A stretch of 64,000 bases of DNA from Olivibacter jilunii (lineage in GTDB: Bacteria > Bacteroidota > Bacteroidia > Sphingobacteriales > Sphingobacteriaceae): contig NZ_LR027850.1 in NCBI RefSeq assembly GCF_900607235.1, positions 388,043 through 452,042 of the forward strand, read 5' to 3'. The first letter of the stretch is position 1. Every line of letters begins with the position of its first letter. Below the pieces are notes generated by a model. That model was not told where the DNA came from. It made no database searches and worked only from the letters and a program-made list of their open reading frames with translations. A program made the translations under genes and the position numbers. Positions 18,601 through 27,731 of this stretch are shown in pieces.

Positions 18601-18994
18601 CTTTTGTCTGGTCAGTTACCAGGCCACGGATCTGCTGTTGTTTTGTTTTGGCATTGATGACTACTTCTTTTCCCATGACGGTGTAAGAAAATAGACTTGC
18701 ATTGATCATCTTATCGAGCACTTCCCGCACAGAAATATTTTTCGCATTGATGTTTACACGTTCGGTGCGGTTGCTGAACAGATCACTGTACACAAAGGCA
18801 ATCCCGGTCTTCTCCGTTAATAAGTCCAGCGCTTCCTTGAGCGAAGCATTATGCAGGTTAACGGATATTCGTTTGTTCAGAAGCGGATCGGCATTGCGGT
18901 TAGCGAAGGACAGCAGCGGCTGAAAACCGATGAGCAGGAACATCCATGCGACCAGCCTCCATCTTTGTATTTGTCGGTATAGATAGTTATTCAT
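15650..18994 (-). CDS. SusC/RagA family TonB-linked outer-membrane transporter with STN domain
   Basis: A 1114-residue receptor. After a signal-anchor start comes an STN (secretin/TonB short N-terminal) domain (~residues 38-118), then the carboxypeptidase-regulatory beta-sandwich (QIRGLVTDQTKAPLPGVSV, ~120-200), the SusC signature ALGVRKERKALGYAV (~205-220), the plug (VIIRGVSSIGQGNQPLYVINGV) and a long barrel ending in the family's terminal FGLNLSARF. The STN domain marks FecI/FecR-type signalling: substrate binding outside is passed to FecR. With the sigma factor and FecR directly upstream this is a self-contained sensory uptake locus. Glycan or peptide substrate cannot be deduced; no hydrolase lies in this operon. 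Confidence 0.95.
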   Translation of the reverse strand: MNNYLYRQIQRWRLVAWMFLLIGFQPLLSFANRNADPLLNKRISVNLHNASLKEALDLLTEKTGIAFVYSDLFSNRTERVNINAKNISVREVLDKMINASLFSYTVMGKEVVINAKTKQQQIRGLVTDQTKAPLPGVSVRIKGTNQGTSTNEDGRYGLTAPADATLVFSFTGYVKQEIPISGRNVIDIQLNEDNNELNEVVVTALGVRKERKALGYAVTEVKGEEITTARENNFVNSLAGKVAGLDIGATSGGVGAASNVIIRGVSSIGQGNQPLYVINGVPMESKPVGRFNTNPNGNSGSQWDNAPDMGDAISNLNPDDIETISVLKGAAASALYGYRAKAGVIMITTKSGKGNSIDFSSNYVAEQVMNMTDWQYVYGQGSNNAKPIDQAGAAQVGGSSWGARLDGSQVVQFDGVERPYVAQRDNLKNFYRTGGSWTNTLALNKSFDFGTVRLSGSNLDNRSVVPNSGMDRQTFNFSGVFDPIKNLKIDARVNYIMEDVQNRPYLSDGAGNANYNVTFLPTSVNVTDLKPWVNADGTERAYNAGNTFATNPWFAAYEFRNNTKRERTIGSITARYDFDSGYFIQGRVGRDNYSNKYTNVVPSGTAYRPLGSMTEQITLFSDLNADFLAGGSFSVDDFVITPAVGAAFRRTKSELSIQNGQDFSVAGLYNILNTVNKTLGFVPSDQETQSVYGNVEFSYRDMLYLTGSLRSDWFSTLATPGIDNKLNTVYPSVNASFVFSELWQPSFLSFGKVRLGYATVGQATDPYRTQLMYNFLSETLNGKPLGNIINTAIPNSGLKASSASELEFGAELSLFDSRLNVDVSYYNKQSKDEIVDVTTSTTTGYLGAVLNVGEMENKGVELLLTGHVFRNPDGFNWTTSFNGTLNNNKIKSLAEGTTVQPVATSRSNVGFLQHREGLPAFQIMAFDFSYDENGNIMYLPNGAPVRGELKPYGSAMHKWMLGWNNEFRYKNLNFSFLIDSKWGGKIFSATDYYGYIFGLHQATLENREGSFGESGVEASEYYSQYANNVSKQFVQDASFIKLRQIVIGYTFPSAMFNNKIKSLNISAVARNPFILMRRTDNIDPEASYNASIPGLELGGVPPIRTFGLNLSARF

Positions 18995-19129
18995 ACATTT
19001 ATGGTTAAGTTTAGCATATTCGCGGGAGTAAAAGGTGAAAGGTTTCTCCCGTTGATTTATTGTCTAGGATCAATCGTCTGCTCTAAGCAGGCGATTGTCA
19101 TTTTATCTTTTCATCAGATCATATCTACA

Positions 19130-20125
19130 CTATTTAATTTGTTGAATGCTATATTGATTATCGCCCGTTTTTTTCCATGTGGCATGTACCGTCATTGCCA
19201 GTTTATCCAGAAAGAAAGATAGTCTCCCCCTTGTATCCAGATCGCCGAAGAAGAGGCGCTCTTGTAGTTCCTGCGCGCAATTGATTTGCACACCGTAAGA
19301 CCGTTCAAGATCTCGGATGAGCCTTTTAAGGCTTTCACCTTCATACACCCTAATGCCGGCATCAATCTTCGCTATCTCCTTTTTGTCGTATTTCTTCGTC
19401 TTCAGCTTTTCATGTTTGTCGTACACCAACTCTTCACCATATTCCAGCACCGCGGTCGAAGCGGGTCGCTGTGTGGCTTCCACTCTCACTTTGCCGGAAG
19501 TCACCTGTACCGTGGCCTCTTCATCGCCGGCATAATTTTTCAACCGAAAGGAGGTGCCCAGCACATCCACTTTCACCGTCTTGCCGGACACACTGAAAGG
19601 ATGTCGTTGGTTTTTTGCTACCCTAAAATAAGCGCCGCCTTCCAGCGTTACGCTTCGGTCAGACTTTCCGAATGATCTGTGGTAACTCAATTTACTGTCC
19701 GGTTCGAGAACGACCTGCGTGCCATCGGCCAAATACAGCTTCTTGGTTTCTGCTTTTGCCGTCAGTATTTCCACAGCGCCATAATTTGTTTGATAGATGA
19801 TCGTCGAGAGTATAATGAGCACAATGGCAGCAGCGTAAGGCAGATAACGCTTATATGACAGCCCGGCACTTTTATTTAATTTCCCTTTAACCCGATCGAG
19901 TGCTACCTCAACACGGAGATCGTATTTCGATCCAATGAATCTGTGCTCGCCTTTCAATTCCCTCAGCACTCTTTTAAATTGGGCACGGTTTTCGGGACTG
20001 GCTTCAAGCCATTCGGTAAGTTTCTGCCGTTCGGTCTCATTCAGCTGCTGCTGGTGGTACCTGTGCAGCAAAGCTGCCATTTCGATCGTCTTTTCTATGT
20101 TTTTCACATTCAGATTTTGAAACAT
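19130..20125 (-). CDS. FecR family anti-sigma factor
   Basis: A 331-residue transmembrane regulator: a cytoplasmic DUF4880-like helical part (~1-85, with ETERQKLTEWLEASPENRAQF), one TM (~94-110, YAAAIVLIILSTIIY), a periplasmic FecR domain (~120-220, with LADGTQVVLEPDSKLSYHRSF and the GTSFRLKNY strand) and a C-terminal DUF4974/STN-like domain (~255-331). It holds the sigma factor inactive until the STN domain of SusC signals. Sits between sigma factor and SusC, same strand. Confidence 0.93.
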   Translation of the reverse strand: MFQNLNVKNIEKTIEMAALLHRYHQQQLNETERQKLTEWLEASPENRAQFKRVLRELKGEHRFIGSKYDLRVEVALDRVKGKLNKSAGLSYKRYLPYAAAIVLIILSTIIYQTNYGAVEILTAKAETKKLYLADGTQVVLEPDSKLSYHRSFGKSDRSVTLEGGAYFRVAKNQRHPFSVSGKTVKVDVLGTSFRLKNYAGDEEATVQVTSGKVRVEATQRPASTAVLEYGEELVYDKHEKLKTKKYDKKEIAKIDAGIRVYEGESLKRLIRDLERSYGVQINCAQELQERLFFGDLDTRGRLSFFLDKLAMTVHATWKKTGDNQYSIQQIK

Positions 20126-20198
20126 TAGGGTTGCTCAACGTTTTTATATAAAAACAACACCAATGGAAAAATCTCTAAAAGCAAAACGATATTTTTGG

Positions 20199-20777
20199 TT
20201 AGGCTAATAAAATAGGGAGAAAAGAGAGTAAGCCAACCTTTGCAAGTGATTTCTTCAGCAATTGAATGCCCCGTGCCCGTTGATTGTCAACGGTGCTGAC
20301 AGATACACCCATTGCCTCGGCTATTTCTTTGGATGATTTTTCATTGTGGTAACTCAATTCAATTACCTTTTTGCATCGTTCCGGTAGGTCGGAAATTGCG
20401 CGGTCCAAGATAAGCATCATCTCCGTATAAATGATGCGATCGGTAATGTCCTGTTCCGAGAAGGGCAGTTTTTGGGAAAGCTGCTGTTCTATTTTGAGCC
20501 TGCTTTTTTCTCTTTTGAGGTGATTGAAGGCGTCATTTTTTATCACGATATACAGAAAGGCTTTTATTTTTAATAGTGAAACAAATCCGCTCCGTTTTTT
20601 CCATAATTTGATAAAAGCAGCCTGTGCGAGTTCTTCGGCAATATATTCATCGCCGATGATTCCTTCGGCGAAGGTACATAGCGGACCGTATAACTGCCTG
20701 AACAGATAATCAAAAGCAGATTCGTCCCCCTTACGGAAGCGATCGACAGAAAATTCATCAGTAGGGCGTGCTTTCAT
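20199..20777 (-). CDS. FecI-like ECF RNA polymerase sigma factor
   Basis: A 192-residue sigma factor of the Bacteroidetes FecI type: region 2 (FDYLFRQLYGPLCTFAEGII, with the EELAQAAFIKLWKKR core, ~20-85) and region 4 (LPERCKKVIELSYHNEKSSKEIAEAMGVSVSTVDNQ, seen in parts, ~125-172). It drives the downstream FecR/SusC/SusD genes. A hydrophobic tail (FLPILLA) closes the protein. Divergently placed from the molybdenum hydroxylase operon, across 280 bases that hold no clear gene. Confidence 0.93.
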   Translation of the reverse strand: MKARPTDEFSVDRFRKGDESAFDYLFRQLYGPLCTFAEGIIGDEYIAEELAQAAFIKLWKKRSGFVSLLKIKAFLYIVIKNDAFNHLKREKSRLKIEQQLSQKLPFSEQDITDRIIYTEMMLILDRAISDLPERCKKVIELSYHNEKSSKEIAEAMGVSVSTVDNQRARGIQLLKKSLAKVGLLSFLPILLA

Positions 20778-21057
20778 GACACTTGCTATTTTTACACCCT
20801 CAAAAAATGCTTATGGTAGGCTATATTGGTTTCGTCAAGTTAAATATAACCAAACTTAAAGAAATTTTCCTGTTCTCGCAAGTAGTTGTCCGGGAAGTTT
20901 CATTTTGGGTAGCAACAGAGCCAGCACACCTAGTAACCAACATATCGATTTTCTACGGTTCTGCAAATTATCCGAAACTATCGCAAAGGCAAATTGTTCA
21001 ATGGATAGCAAATGACGTGCTTTCAGGGAGCATAGGTTTTGGTTAGAATCGAATCCA

Positions 21058-21555
21058 ATGGAAAATAAAGAGCAATTCAACGGACTGCAAACGGTTCGCT
21101 TAAGGGTCAATGGGGAAGAGTATAAATTGCAGGTATTGCCCTGGGTAAGTCTCTTGGACGCCCTGCGCGAACACCTAACCCTCACGGGGACAAAAAAAGG
21201 CTGCGACCATGGGCAATGTGGTGCCTGCACCGTTCTTTGTGATGGCAAACGCATCCTAAGCTGTCTGACGTTGGCTGTGTTAAAAGATGGCGCTGAGATC
21301 TTAACAATAGAAGGCATTGCCGGTGATACGCAACTTCATCCAATGCAGCAAGCATTTATTGAACATGACGCTTTTCAGTGCGGCTACTGTACCCCCGGAC
21401 AAATATGCAGTGCAATTGGTTTGCTGAAAGAAGGAAAGGCAAAGACGCGGGAAGAGGTGCAGGAGCTGATGAGCGGAAATCTTTGTCGCTGTGGCGCCAA
21501 TGTTGGCATCATCGATGCTATTATGGAAGTAAAGGACGGAGGCCTGTATGAATAA
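21058..21555 (+). CDS. (2Fe-2S)-binding subunit of a molybdenum hydroxylase (PaoA/XdhC-like)
   Basis: A 165-residue small subunit of the xanthine oxidase family. A plant-type [2Fe-2S] site is formed by Cys 49, 54, 57 and 69 (GCDHGQCGACT and a later Cys); the second, C-terminal cluster uses the CGYCTPGQI and NLCRCG motifs. It passes electrons from the Mo centre to FAD. Unlike E. coli PaoA there is no twin-arginine signal, so the enzyme should be cytoplasmic. It overlaps the next gene by eight bases. Confidence 0.93.
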   Translation: MENKEQFNGLQTVRLRVNGEEYKLQVLPWVSLLDALREHLTLTGTKKGCDHGQCGACTVLCDGKRILSCLTLAVLKDGAEILTIEGIAGDTQLHPMQQAFIEHDAFQCGYCTPGQICSAIGLLKEGKAKTREEVQELMSGNLCRCGANVGIIDAIMEVKDGGLYE

Positions 21556-22567
21556 CTTTGCTTTTTTGCGAGCTGAAAATGCGGATGATGCCGTACGTGC
21601 CGTTAACGCCAATACCCACGCCGCTTTTATTGCCGGCGGCACTAATCTCATTGATATTTGGAAATATAACCTGAGGCACCCAGAGCTGTTGGTCGATATT
21701 AATCACTTGCCGGATTGTAGCGCGATCACCGAAACGGTGGATGGTGGACTAAGATTAGGGGCATTGGTTACCAATGCCGATACGGCTTATCATCCTTTGA
21801 TTGAGTCGCGATACCCTTTGCTTTCTAAAGCGATCCTTGCCGGGGCTTCTGCGCAGATACGTAACATGGCGACCGATGGCGGTAATTTGTTGCAGCGAAC
21901 ACGCTGCTATTATTTTTACGATGCCAATGCGCCGTGCAATAAGCGGGTTCCGGGTTCCGGTTGTGCTGCGATCAACGGATATAATCGCATACATGCCATT
22001 TTGGGAGCAAGTGAGCACTGTATCGCCGTTTTTCCTTCGGATATGTGCGTAGGTTTGGCAGCTCTCGCGGCGGTTGTGAACGTAACCGGCCCAAATGGCG
22101 AAAGGCGTATTCCGTTTGCCGACTTTCACCGATTACCCGGTGATCAGCCTGACCTTGATAATAATTTGCAGCATGGCGAATTGATTACTTCGATAGATTT
22201 ACCTCCAAAGGGATTTGAGCAAAATTATTCCTACTTGAAACTGCGCGACCGGCAATCGTATGCGTTTGCCCTCGTGTCTGTGGCAACCGGGCTTGAACTG
22301 GATGGTGATGTGATTAAGGACGCGCGGATCGCTTTAGGCGGTGTTGCGCATAAACCCTGGAGGGTTGCCGAAGCCGAAGAGTCGCTAAAAGGCAAGGCAG
22401 CGACACCTGAAAATTTCGCTGAAGCAGCAGCTGTTATTTTACGGGGCGCCAAAGGATACGAACACAATAGCTTTAAAATAGAATTAGCCAAACGGGCGAT
22501 CATCCGTAATGGTATGATGGCCACGGAACCTGAGTCACAGCGACCGGGTGCAAAACCTTCACTTTGA
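21548..22567 (+). CDS. FAD-binding subunit of a molybdenum hydroxylase (PaoB-like)
   Basis: A 339-residue middle subunit. The FAD pyrophosphate loop AGGTNLIDIW sits at residues ~31-40 and the CO-dehydrogenase flavoprotein C-terminal domain follows after ~220. The segment LQRTRCYYFYDANAPCNK through GSGCAAI and HCIAVFPSDM (~115-165) carries the four cysteines of the extra [4Fe-4S] cluster known from PaoB and 4-hydroxybenzoyl-CoA reductase. It belongs to the three-gene operon between the 2Fe-2S subunit and the Mo subunit. Confidence 0.93.
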   Translation: MNNFAFLRAENADDAVRAVNANTHAAFIAGGTNLIDIWKYNLRHPELLVDINHLPDCSAITETVDGGLRLGALVTNADTAYHPLIESRYPLLSKAILAGASAQIRNMATDGGNLLQRTRCYYFYDANAPCNKRVPGSGCAAINGYNRIHAILGASEHCIAVFPSDMCVGLAALAAVVNVTGPNGERRIPFADFHRLPGDQPDLDNNLQHGELITSIDLPPKGFEQNYSYLKLRDRQSYAFALVSVATGLELDGDVIKDARIALGGVAHKPWRVAEAEESLKGKAATPENFAEAAAVILRGAKGYEHNSFKIELAKRAIIRNGMMATEPESQRPGAKPSL

Positions 22568-22583
22568 TTTAATAGGCAAGATT

Positions 22584-24824
22584 ATGGCAATGAAACCCAG
22601 CGTAGGACAACCGCTTAGCCGCTTGGAAGGAAGGCAGAAAGTGACCGGTGCTGCCGAATATGCAGCGGATTACAAGGTGCCAGGATTACTGTATGGATAC
22701 GTAGTCAGTAGTACGATTACCAAAGGCAAAATTATTCGTATTGACACCAGCGCAGCAAAAGCGTTGCCGGGTGTGGTGGAGGTATTGACGCACGAGAACC
22801 GGCCAGGCCTTGCTTGGTTCGACCTGCAATATGCCGATATGGATGCGCCTCCTGGTACGGTCTTCAAACCATTATGCGACGATAAAATACGGTTTAACGG
22901 CCAGCCCGTGGCATTGGTTGTGGCGGAAGATTTTGAGATGGCCCGCTATGGGGCAACGCTCGTTCAACTGAATTATGAAGAGGAATCATTCGTGACCTCT
23001 GTTGAGGCCAATTTGGGTGCAGCACGAGCGGCCAAAAAAGGAATCGCTACGGCGTTGAAACCACCGCCACCGGCGCCTACGGGTGACTTTGAAAAGGTTT
23101 ATAGTGCAGCACCGATTAAAGTTGATGCTGAATATCAGCACGGCATCGAACATCACAACCCGATGGAGCTTTTCGCAACCACAACCGTGTTTGAAGGCGA
23201 TGGCAAACTGACTATTTATGATAAAACGCAAGGTACCATCAACAATCAGTTTTTCGTAGCCAATGTCTTCGGTCTTCGCTATAAGGACGTGCGTGTATTG
23301 GCACCCTATGTGGGCGGAGCCTTCGGTTCGGGCCTGCGACCTCAATATCAGCTTTTTTTATCGGTAATGGCGGCTCTTTATCTTAAACGCAATGTCCGGG
23401 TTGTGCTGGATCGCCATCAGATGTTCACCTTGGCGCATCGGCCACAAAATATGCAGCGACTACAGTTCGCTACCGACGAAAATGGAAGGTTGACGGCTGC
23501 TCGTCACGCGGCTTTTGTGGAAACGTCGTCTTATGAAGATTACACCGAAGTCATTTCATCTTGGAGCCACCGCTTGTATCCGATACCCAACACACGGTTT
23601 GAATACAAGGTGGTACCCCTTGATCTATCTACACCTATCGATATGCGGGCACCGGGCGGTGTAACCGCTATGCATGCCATCGAATGCACAATGGATCAGT
23701 TGGCATACAAATTAGGCATCGATCCGCTTGAATTAAGGCTGCGTAATTATGCAGAGGTCGATCCGTCAACCGGAAAACCCTTCACTAGCAAAGCGCTCAG
23801 GGAATGTTACCAACAGGCAGCAAGCAAGTTCGGCTGGAGCGAGCGTAACCCCGAGCCGGGCAGCATGAAACGTGGTAATAAACTGGTTGGCTATGGTATG
23901 GCAACGGGTGTGTGGGACGCTTATCAGTTTCCGTCGCGCGTGCAGGCTATGATAACAAAAGAAGGAAAATTGAAGATAAATAATGCGGTTACCGATATTG
24001 GAACCGGAACGTTTACGGTGATGACCCAGATTGCCGCAGATGAATTGGGATTGCCTATTGAAGACGTGATTTTCGGGTATGGAGACAGCAAAAAGCCTTT
24101 TTCCATGTTTCAAGGTGGTTCGTCAATGACCAGTTCTACCGGTGTGGCGATCGTTATGGCTGCGAAGGCCCTTAAGGAAAAACTGCTGAAAAAAGCAAAG
24201 GAGATGCCTGAGTCACCGCTGGTTGGCGTTGCTGAAAAAGATATAACCTTTAAAGATGGAAGTATCTCACTGCGGAACGATCCGTCTGTGCATGTCAGTT
24301 TCCGGGCGATTGTTGCGGCTAACAAGGGACAGGTTATCAAAACCACCAAAATGGGGAAGCCTCACTTGTTGAAGCTGCGAAAATATAGTAAAATGACGCA
24401 TAGCGCATCCTTTGTAGAAGTGGAGGTAGACAAAGACTTAAAAACGATTGTAGTTACCCGTGCCGTTACCGCTGTAGCGGCCGGTAAAATTATCAATCCA
24501 AAAACGGCACGCAGCCAAATAAGTGGATCGATGGTATGGGGCATTAGTAAAGCACTTCACGAAGAGTCTGTTATCGACGAAAATCTCGGTAAATATGTTA
24601 ACCCTAATCTGGCCGAATACCATATTCCCACCCATGCGGACATTCACCAATTGGAAGTTATATTTGCGGATGAAAAAGATGAGCTGATTAATGAGTTAGG
24701 CACGAAGGGAGTTGGCGAGATCGGCTTAGTCGCCATGCCCGCGGCGATTGCAAACGCAATATTCCATGCCACGGGCAAGCGCATCAATAGGCTGCCTATT
24801 CATTTTGATGAATTATTGGCATGA
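22584..24824 (+). CDS. Molybdopterin-binding catalytic subunit of a molybdenum hydroxylase (PaoC/aldehyde oxidase-like)
   Basis: About 746 residues from ATG 22584 (MAMKPSVGQPLSRLEGRQKV); a TTG at 22548 would add an unlikely tail. It holds the aldehyde oxidase a/b hammerhead (~18-140) and the Mo-binding domain, with GGAFGSGLRPQ (Mo-cofactor loop), DMRAPGGV, GGSSMTSSTG and the closing GTKGVGEIGLVAMPAA, whose Glu is the catalytic base of the family. It should oxidise aldehydes or N-heterocycles with water as oxygen source. Substrate cannot be told from these residues. The maturation chaperone (PaoD/XdhC type) is not in the window. Confidence 0.93.
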   Translation: MAMKPSVGQPLSRLEGRQKVTGAAEYAADYKVPGLLYGYVVSSTITKGKIIRIDTSAAKALPGVVEVLTHENRPGLAWFDLQYADMDAPPGTVFKPLCDDKIRFNGQPVALVVAEDFEMARYGATLVQLNYEEESFVTSVEANLGAARAAKKGIATALKPPPPAPTGDFEKVYSAAPIKVDAEYQHGIEHHNPMELFATTTVFEGDGKLTIYDKTQGTINNQFFVANVFGLRYKDVRVLAPYVGGAFGSGLRPQYQLFLSVMAALYLKRNVRVVLDRHQMFTLAHRPQNMQRLQFATDENGRLTAARHAAFVETSSYEDYTEVISSWSHRLYPIPNTRFEYKVVPLDLSTPIDMRAPGGVTAMHAIECTMDQLAYKLGIDPLELRLRNYAEVDPSTGKPFTSKALRECYQQAASKFGWSERNPEPGSMKRGNKLVGYGMATGVWDAYQFPSRVQAMITKEGKLKINNAVTDIGTGTFTVMTQIAADELGLPIEDVIFGYGDSKKPFSMFQGGSSMTSSTGVAIVMAAKALKEKLLKKAKEMPESPLVGVAEKDITFKDGSISLRNDPSVHVSFRAIVAANKGQVIKTTKMGKPHLLKLRKYSKMTHSASFVEVEVDKDLKTIVVTRAVTAVAAGKIINPKTARSQISGSMVWGISKALHEESVIDENLGKYVNPNLAEYHIPTHADIHQLEVIFADEKDELINELGTKGVGEIGLVAMPAAIANAIFHATGKRINRLPIHFDELLA

Positions 24825-24843
24825 GCCGCATTTTTACGAGCCG

Positions 24844-26160
24844 CTATAAGGCTCTTTCGATGTACACCCGAATAGAGTCTTGTTGCAAGCGATGTTGGAA
24901 CCATGTCGTAATACGTTCTTTGTTTGCAAACGTTTTTTTGATATCCCTACTTTGAAGTGTTAACGAATGATAGCGTTGCATTTTCAGCGAATCGTTGTAG
25001 AAAACTTGCTCTGCTGTAGCACATGCCTGCACTTCCGGAAATAAAGGCTTCAACTCCTTTAAAAGTTGCTGTCCTAAAAGGCTACGCTGCTGTATGCTAT
25101 CTTGGCGCTTTAGATTGAGTGACAATTCGGAGCGCAATCGGTTTATTTCTGCTTGTTGCTGGGTTAGCTCAAGCAAATCATTATCCGCATCGGCAAAGGA
25201 AAAACCCTGTTGAATAGTGATTTGTGCATCCATCAACGCATAGTTCTTTAATTTTTCCTGTAACTTTTTCTTGGTGGGTTCGGGTATGAGCTTTCCGCCA
25301 TAAGTTAAATGGATAATCTTCTGCAAAGGATCGATGTCCGACTTCAAGAGGTAATCTCCTTCGATGTACGTTTCGTTTTTTATAAAACGAGTCGCTTCTT
25401 GTTTAAACCTTTCTCGTTTGACAAGTACGTAGCCGAAGTATATACTCGGTATCATGGTTATTGTGACGATAATACTCACCCACATGTTCGCGCGTTGCTT
25501 AAGGCCTTCCTCGGTTTGATGCCAGATTGGATATTTCAGAAAGCGGACAGTTACTAAGGTTGCTGCCGCAATGAAGACTGTGTTTATAGTAAATAAGTAA
25601 AAGGCTCCAAAAAAGTATGACCAATTGGCGGTCGATAAGCCATAACCTGCTGTGCACAGTGGAGGCATCAAGGCCGTAGCGATCGCTGCCCCCGGAATCA
25701 CATTGCCTTTTTGTTTACTGGAAAGGGCTACGATACCTGCTAAACCACCCACCATAGCAATAATAACATCATAGATATTTGGTTGTGTACGTGCAAGTAA
25801 TTCAGAGTGGGCTTCACTCAGCGGGGTTAGCAAAAAGTACAAGGTGGAGGTGGCAAGACTGGCACCAACCGCGAAGCCGAAGTTTGCAAGGGCTTTTCGG
25901 AATAGCTTAAAGTCATAGGTAGCCAAGCTGTATCCCATTCCGAGAATAGGCCCCATCAGCGGAGAAATCAACATGGCACCGATAATTACGGCCGTTGAGT
26001 TGACATTCAGTCCCACACAGGCGATAACGATGGCAAAGATCAGAATCCAAAGATTCGTTCCCCTGAAGTAGATGCCTTTTTCTACGGTTTCATGGATTAA
26101 ACCATATTCCTCGCGCTCCGACGATATATTAAATTTTTCAATCAGTTTATAAATGTCCAT
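24844..26160 (-). CDS. DUF389 (TIGR00341) membrane protein
   Basis: A 438-residue protein with the DUF389 membrane core (~residues 30-240): VIIGAMLISPLMGPILGMGYSLATYDFKLF, GLAGIVALSSKQKGNVIPGAAIATALMPPLCTAGYGL are its diagnostic loops (seen in parts), and about six TMs are present. The C-terminal third (~260-438) is hydrophilic, helical and coiled-coil-like. Function of the family is unknown; it is often near stress or envelope genes. It converges on the Mo-hydroxylase operon, 20 bases apart. Confidence 0.9.
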   Translation of the reverse strand: MDIYKLIEKFNISSEREEYGLIHETVEKGIYFRGTNLWILIFAIVIACVGLNVNSTAVIIGAMLISPLMGPILGMGYSLATYDFKLFRKALANFGFAVGASLATSTLYFLLTPLSEAHSELLARTQPNIYDVIIAMVGGLAGIVALSSKQKGNVIPGAAIATALMPPLCTAGYGLSTANWSYFFGAFYLFTINTVFIAAATLVTVRFLKYPIWHQTEEGLKQRANMWVSIIVTITMIPSIYFGYVLVKRERFKQEATRFIKNETYIEGDYLLKSDIDPLQKIIHLTYGGKLIPEPTKKKLQEKLKNYALMDAQITIQQGFSFADADNDLLELTQQQAEINRLRSELSLNLKRQDSIQQRSLLGQQLLKELKPLFPEVQACATAEQVFYNDSLKMQRYHSLTLQSRDIKKTFANKERITTWFQHRLQQDSIRVYIERAL

Positions 26161-26238
26161 ATAAAAGCTTCCTTTCTTTTTCGGAAGCGCTTCTAAAATA
26201 GTAATTATCTTTTATTTTAGGAGAGTGCCTACCGCTCT

Positions 26239-26493
26239 ATGTATAATATCTTGAATAATTATTTTAAAGCGGGCTCGGCTACACCGAAAGATAGCCCTGT
26301 ATGCCATCGCATACTGAAGGTTCAGTCGGGAAGAAATAACTTAGCCTATAAGGTATATGGACGGGCTTATGTAAACGGTAATATTATGGAAGGAAATAAG
26401 CAGGTAACTGAAGATAATTGGAACGGCGGCGTGCAGGAAGAAAATAAGGCCAATGCTGAACCGTATACAGAACATAAACTCAAAAATTATTGA
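26239..26493 (+). CDS. Small hypothetical protein, doubtful
   Basis: An 84-residue frame with even, hydrophilic composition, no signal, TM or known motif. It fills most of the gap between the DUF389 gene and the AI-2E transporter and could be a small stress-type protein or a chance frame. Confidence 0.3.
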   Translation: MYNILNNYFKAGSATPKDSPVCHRILKVQSGRNNLAYKVYGRAYVNGNIMEGNKQVTEDNWNGGVQEENKANAEPYTEHKLKNY

Positions 26494-26590
26494 TACAACT
26501 TTTTATGTTATATTTTGTTTACCAAATCATGGCTATCAATAAAAGCAACAATTTAAGCCTTGAATAACTGGTTGCCGAAAAAAATACAAT

Positions 26591-27667
26591 ATGATTAAAA
26601 CCCAACTAGCAGTTAATAAATTACTCTTACTTGTACTTGTCATCGCCATATTATATGTAGGGAAACCATTTCTTATTCCCATAGCTTTGGCAGGTGTGCT
26701 TGCTACTTTGTTTGTTGGTATAGCGAAAAGGCTGGAAGGCTGGGGACTAAATAGAGCCCTGTCCTCATTAATTGGTGTATTGTTGATTGTGCTTGCATTT
26801 GCAACAATAATAGCCTTATTAGTTTGGCGTTTAAGTGATTTTTCCGAAAACCTGACCGGTATGCAGGAGCGGGTGCTTGCCCTGTTCGAAAAATTAAAGG
26901 CTTGGATGGACCAGACTTTAGGTATTTCTTCGGATCAGCAAGCAGCGTTGGTGGATAAGGCTGAGCAGTCGATCGGAAGCGACGGAGGAAGCCGTACGAT
27001 TTTGTCTTTTGCCGGCGGCACCATGAGTATTTTGGTAGACAGCTTGTTGGTACTGGTTTATACTTTTCTTTTTCTTCTTTATCGTTCTCGATTAAAGAAC
27101 TTCATCCTTAAATTGGTAGATAATACCAAGAAGAATCAGACCGAAAAAATCATCAATAAATCCGCCGATGTTTCTAAGAATTACTTAGCCGGGCTTGCAC
27201 TGATGATTGTCATGTTGTGGATCCTCTACGGCATCGGCTTTAGTGTTGTCGGTGTAAAAAATGCGCTGTTTTTTGCCATTCTTTGTGGAGTGCTTGAAAT
27301 AGTCCCTTTTGTTGGCAATATAACGGGAACTTCCCTTACGGTATTAGCTACGGTTGCTCAAGGAGGCGGAAGCGATAAGATCATTGGCGTACTCGTTGTT
27401 TACCTGGTGGTTCAATTTGTGCAAACTTATATCCTCGAGCCTCTGGTAGTAGGTGATCAAGTGAATATTAATCCCTTATTTACAATCATCGCATTGGTTT
27501 TGGGCGAATTGATTTGGGGCATAGGGGGTATGGTATTGGCTATTCCGCTGCTTGGGATCATTAAGATCATTTGCGATAATGTTCCGGCCTTACAGCCCTT
27601 CGGATATTTGATAGGCACTGATCAGAAAAAGAAAAAGTCCTTTTTCAGATCTAAACAGGCGTCATAA
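26591..27667 (+). CDS. AI-2E family transporter (PF01594)
   Basis: A 358-residue inner-membrane protein with about eight TMs. Two N-terminal TM pairs (~9-75), a soluble helical loop (~80-150), then the conserved second half: VYTFLFLLYRSRLKNFILKLV, LCGVLEIVPFVGNITG (the family's PxVG motif) and WGIGGMVLAIPLLGIIKI. Some members export autoinducer-2 or act as Na+/H+ antiporters; others have unknown roles. The C-terminal basic tail is cytoplasmic. A CsbD gene follows, which suggests a stress context. Confidence 0.9.
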   Translation: MIKTQLAVNKLLLLVLVIAILYVGKPFLIPIALAGVLATLFVGIAKRLEGWGLNRALSSLIGVLLIVLAFATIIALLVWRLSDFSENLTGMQERVLALFEKLKAWMDQTLGISSDQQAALVDKAEQSIGSDGGSRTILSFAGGTMSILVDSLLVLVYTFLFLLYRSRLKNFILKLVDNTKKNQTEKIINKSADVSKNYLAGLALMIVMLWILYGIGFSVVGVKNALFFAILCGVLEIVPFVGNITGTSLTVLATVAQGGGSDKIIGVLVVYLVVQFVQTYILEPLVVGDQVNINPLFTIIALVLGELIWGIGGMVLAIPLLGIIKIICDNVPALQPFGYLIGTDQKKKKSFFRSKQAS

Positions 27668-27731
27668 TATTATTCAAACAAATAGGCATGGGCGGCGTTA
27701 TTAAATAAACAACAAAAAGAGGAGACAGGTT

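Noticed and set aside
20856-21317. Minus-strand frame crossing the 2Fe-2S subunit start
   Set aside because: Half of it is antisense to a certain gene; the remaining LLSIEQFAFAIVSDNLQNRR part has no firm homologue. A transposase remnant was considered and not supported.
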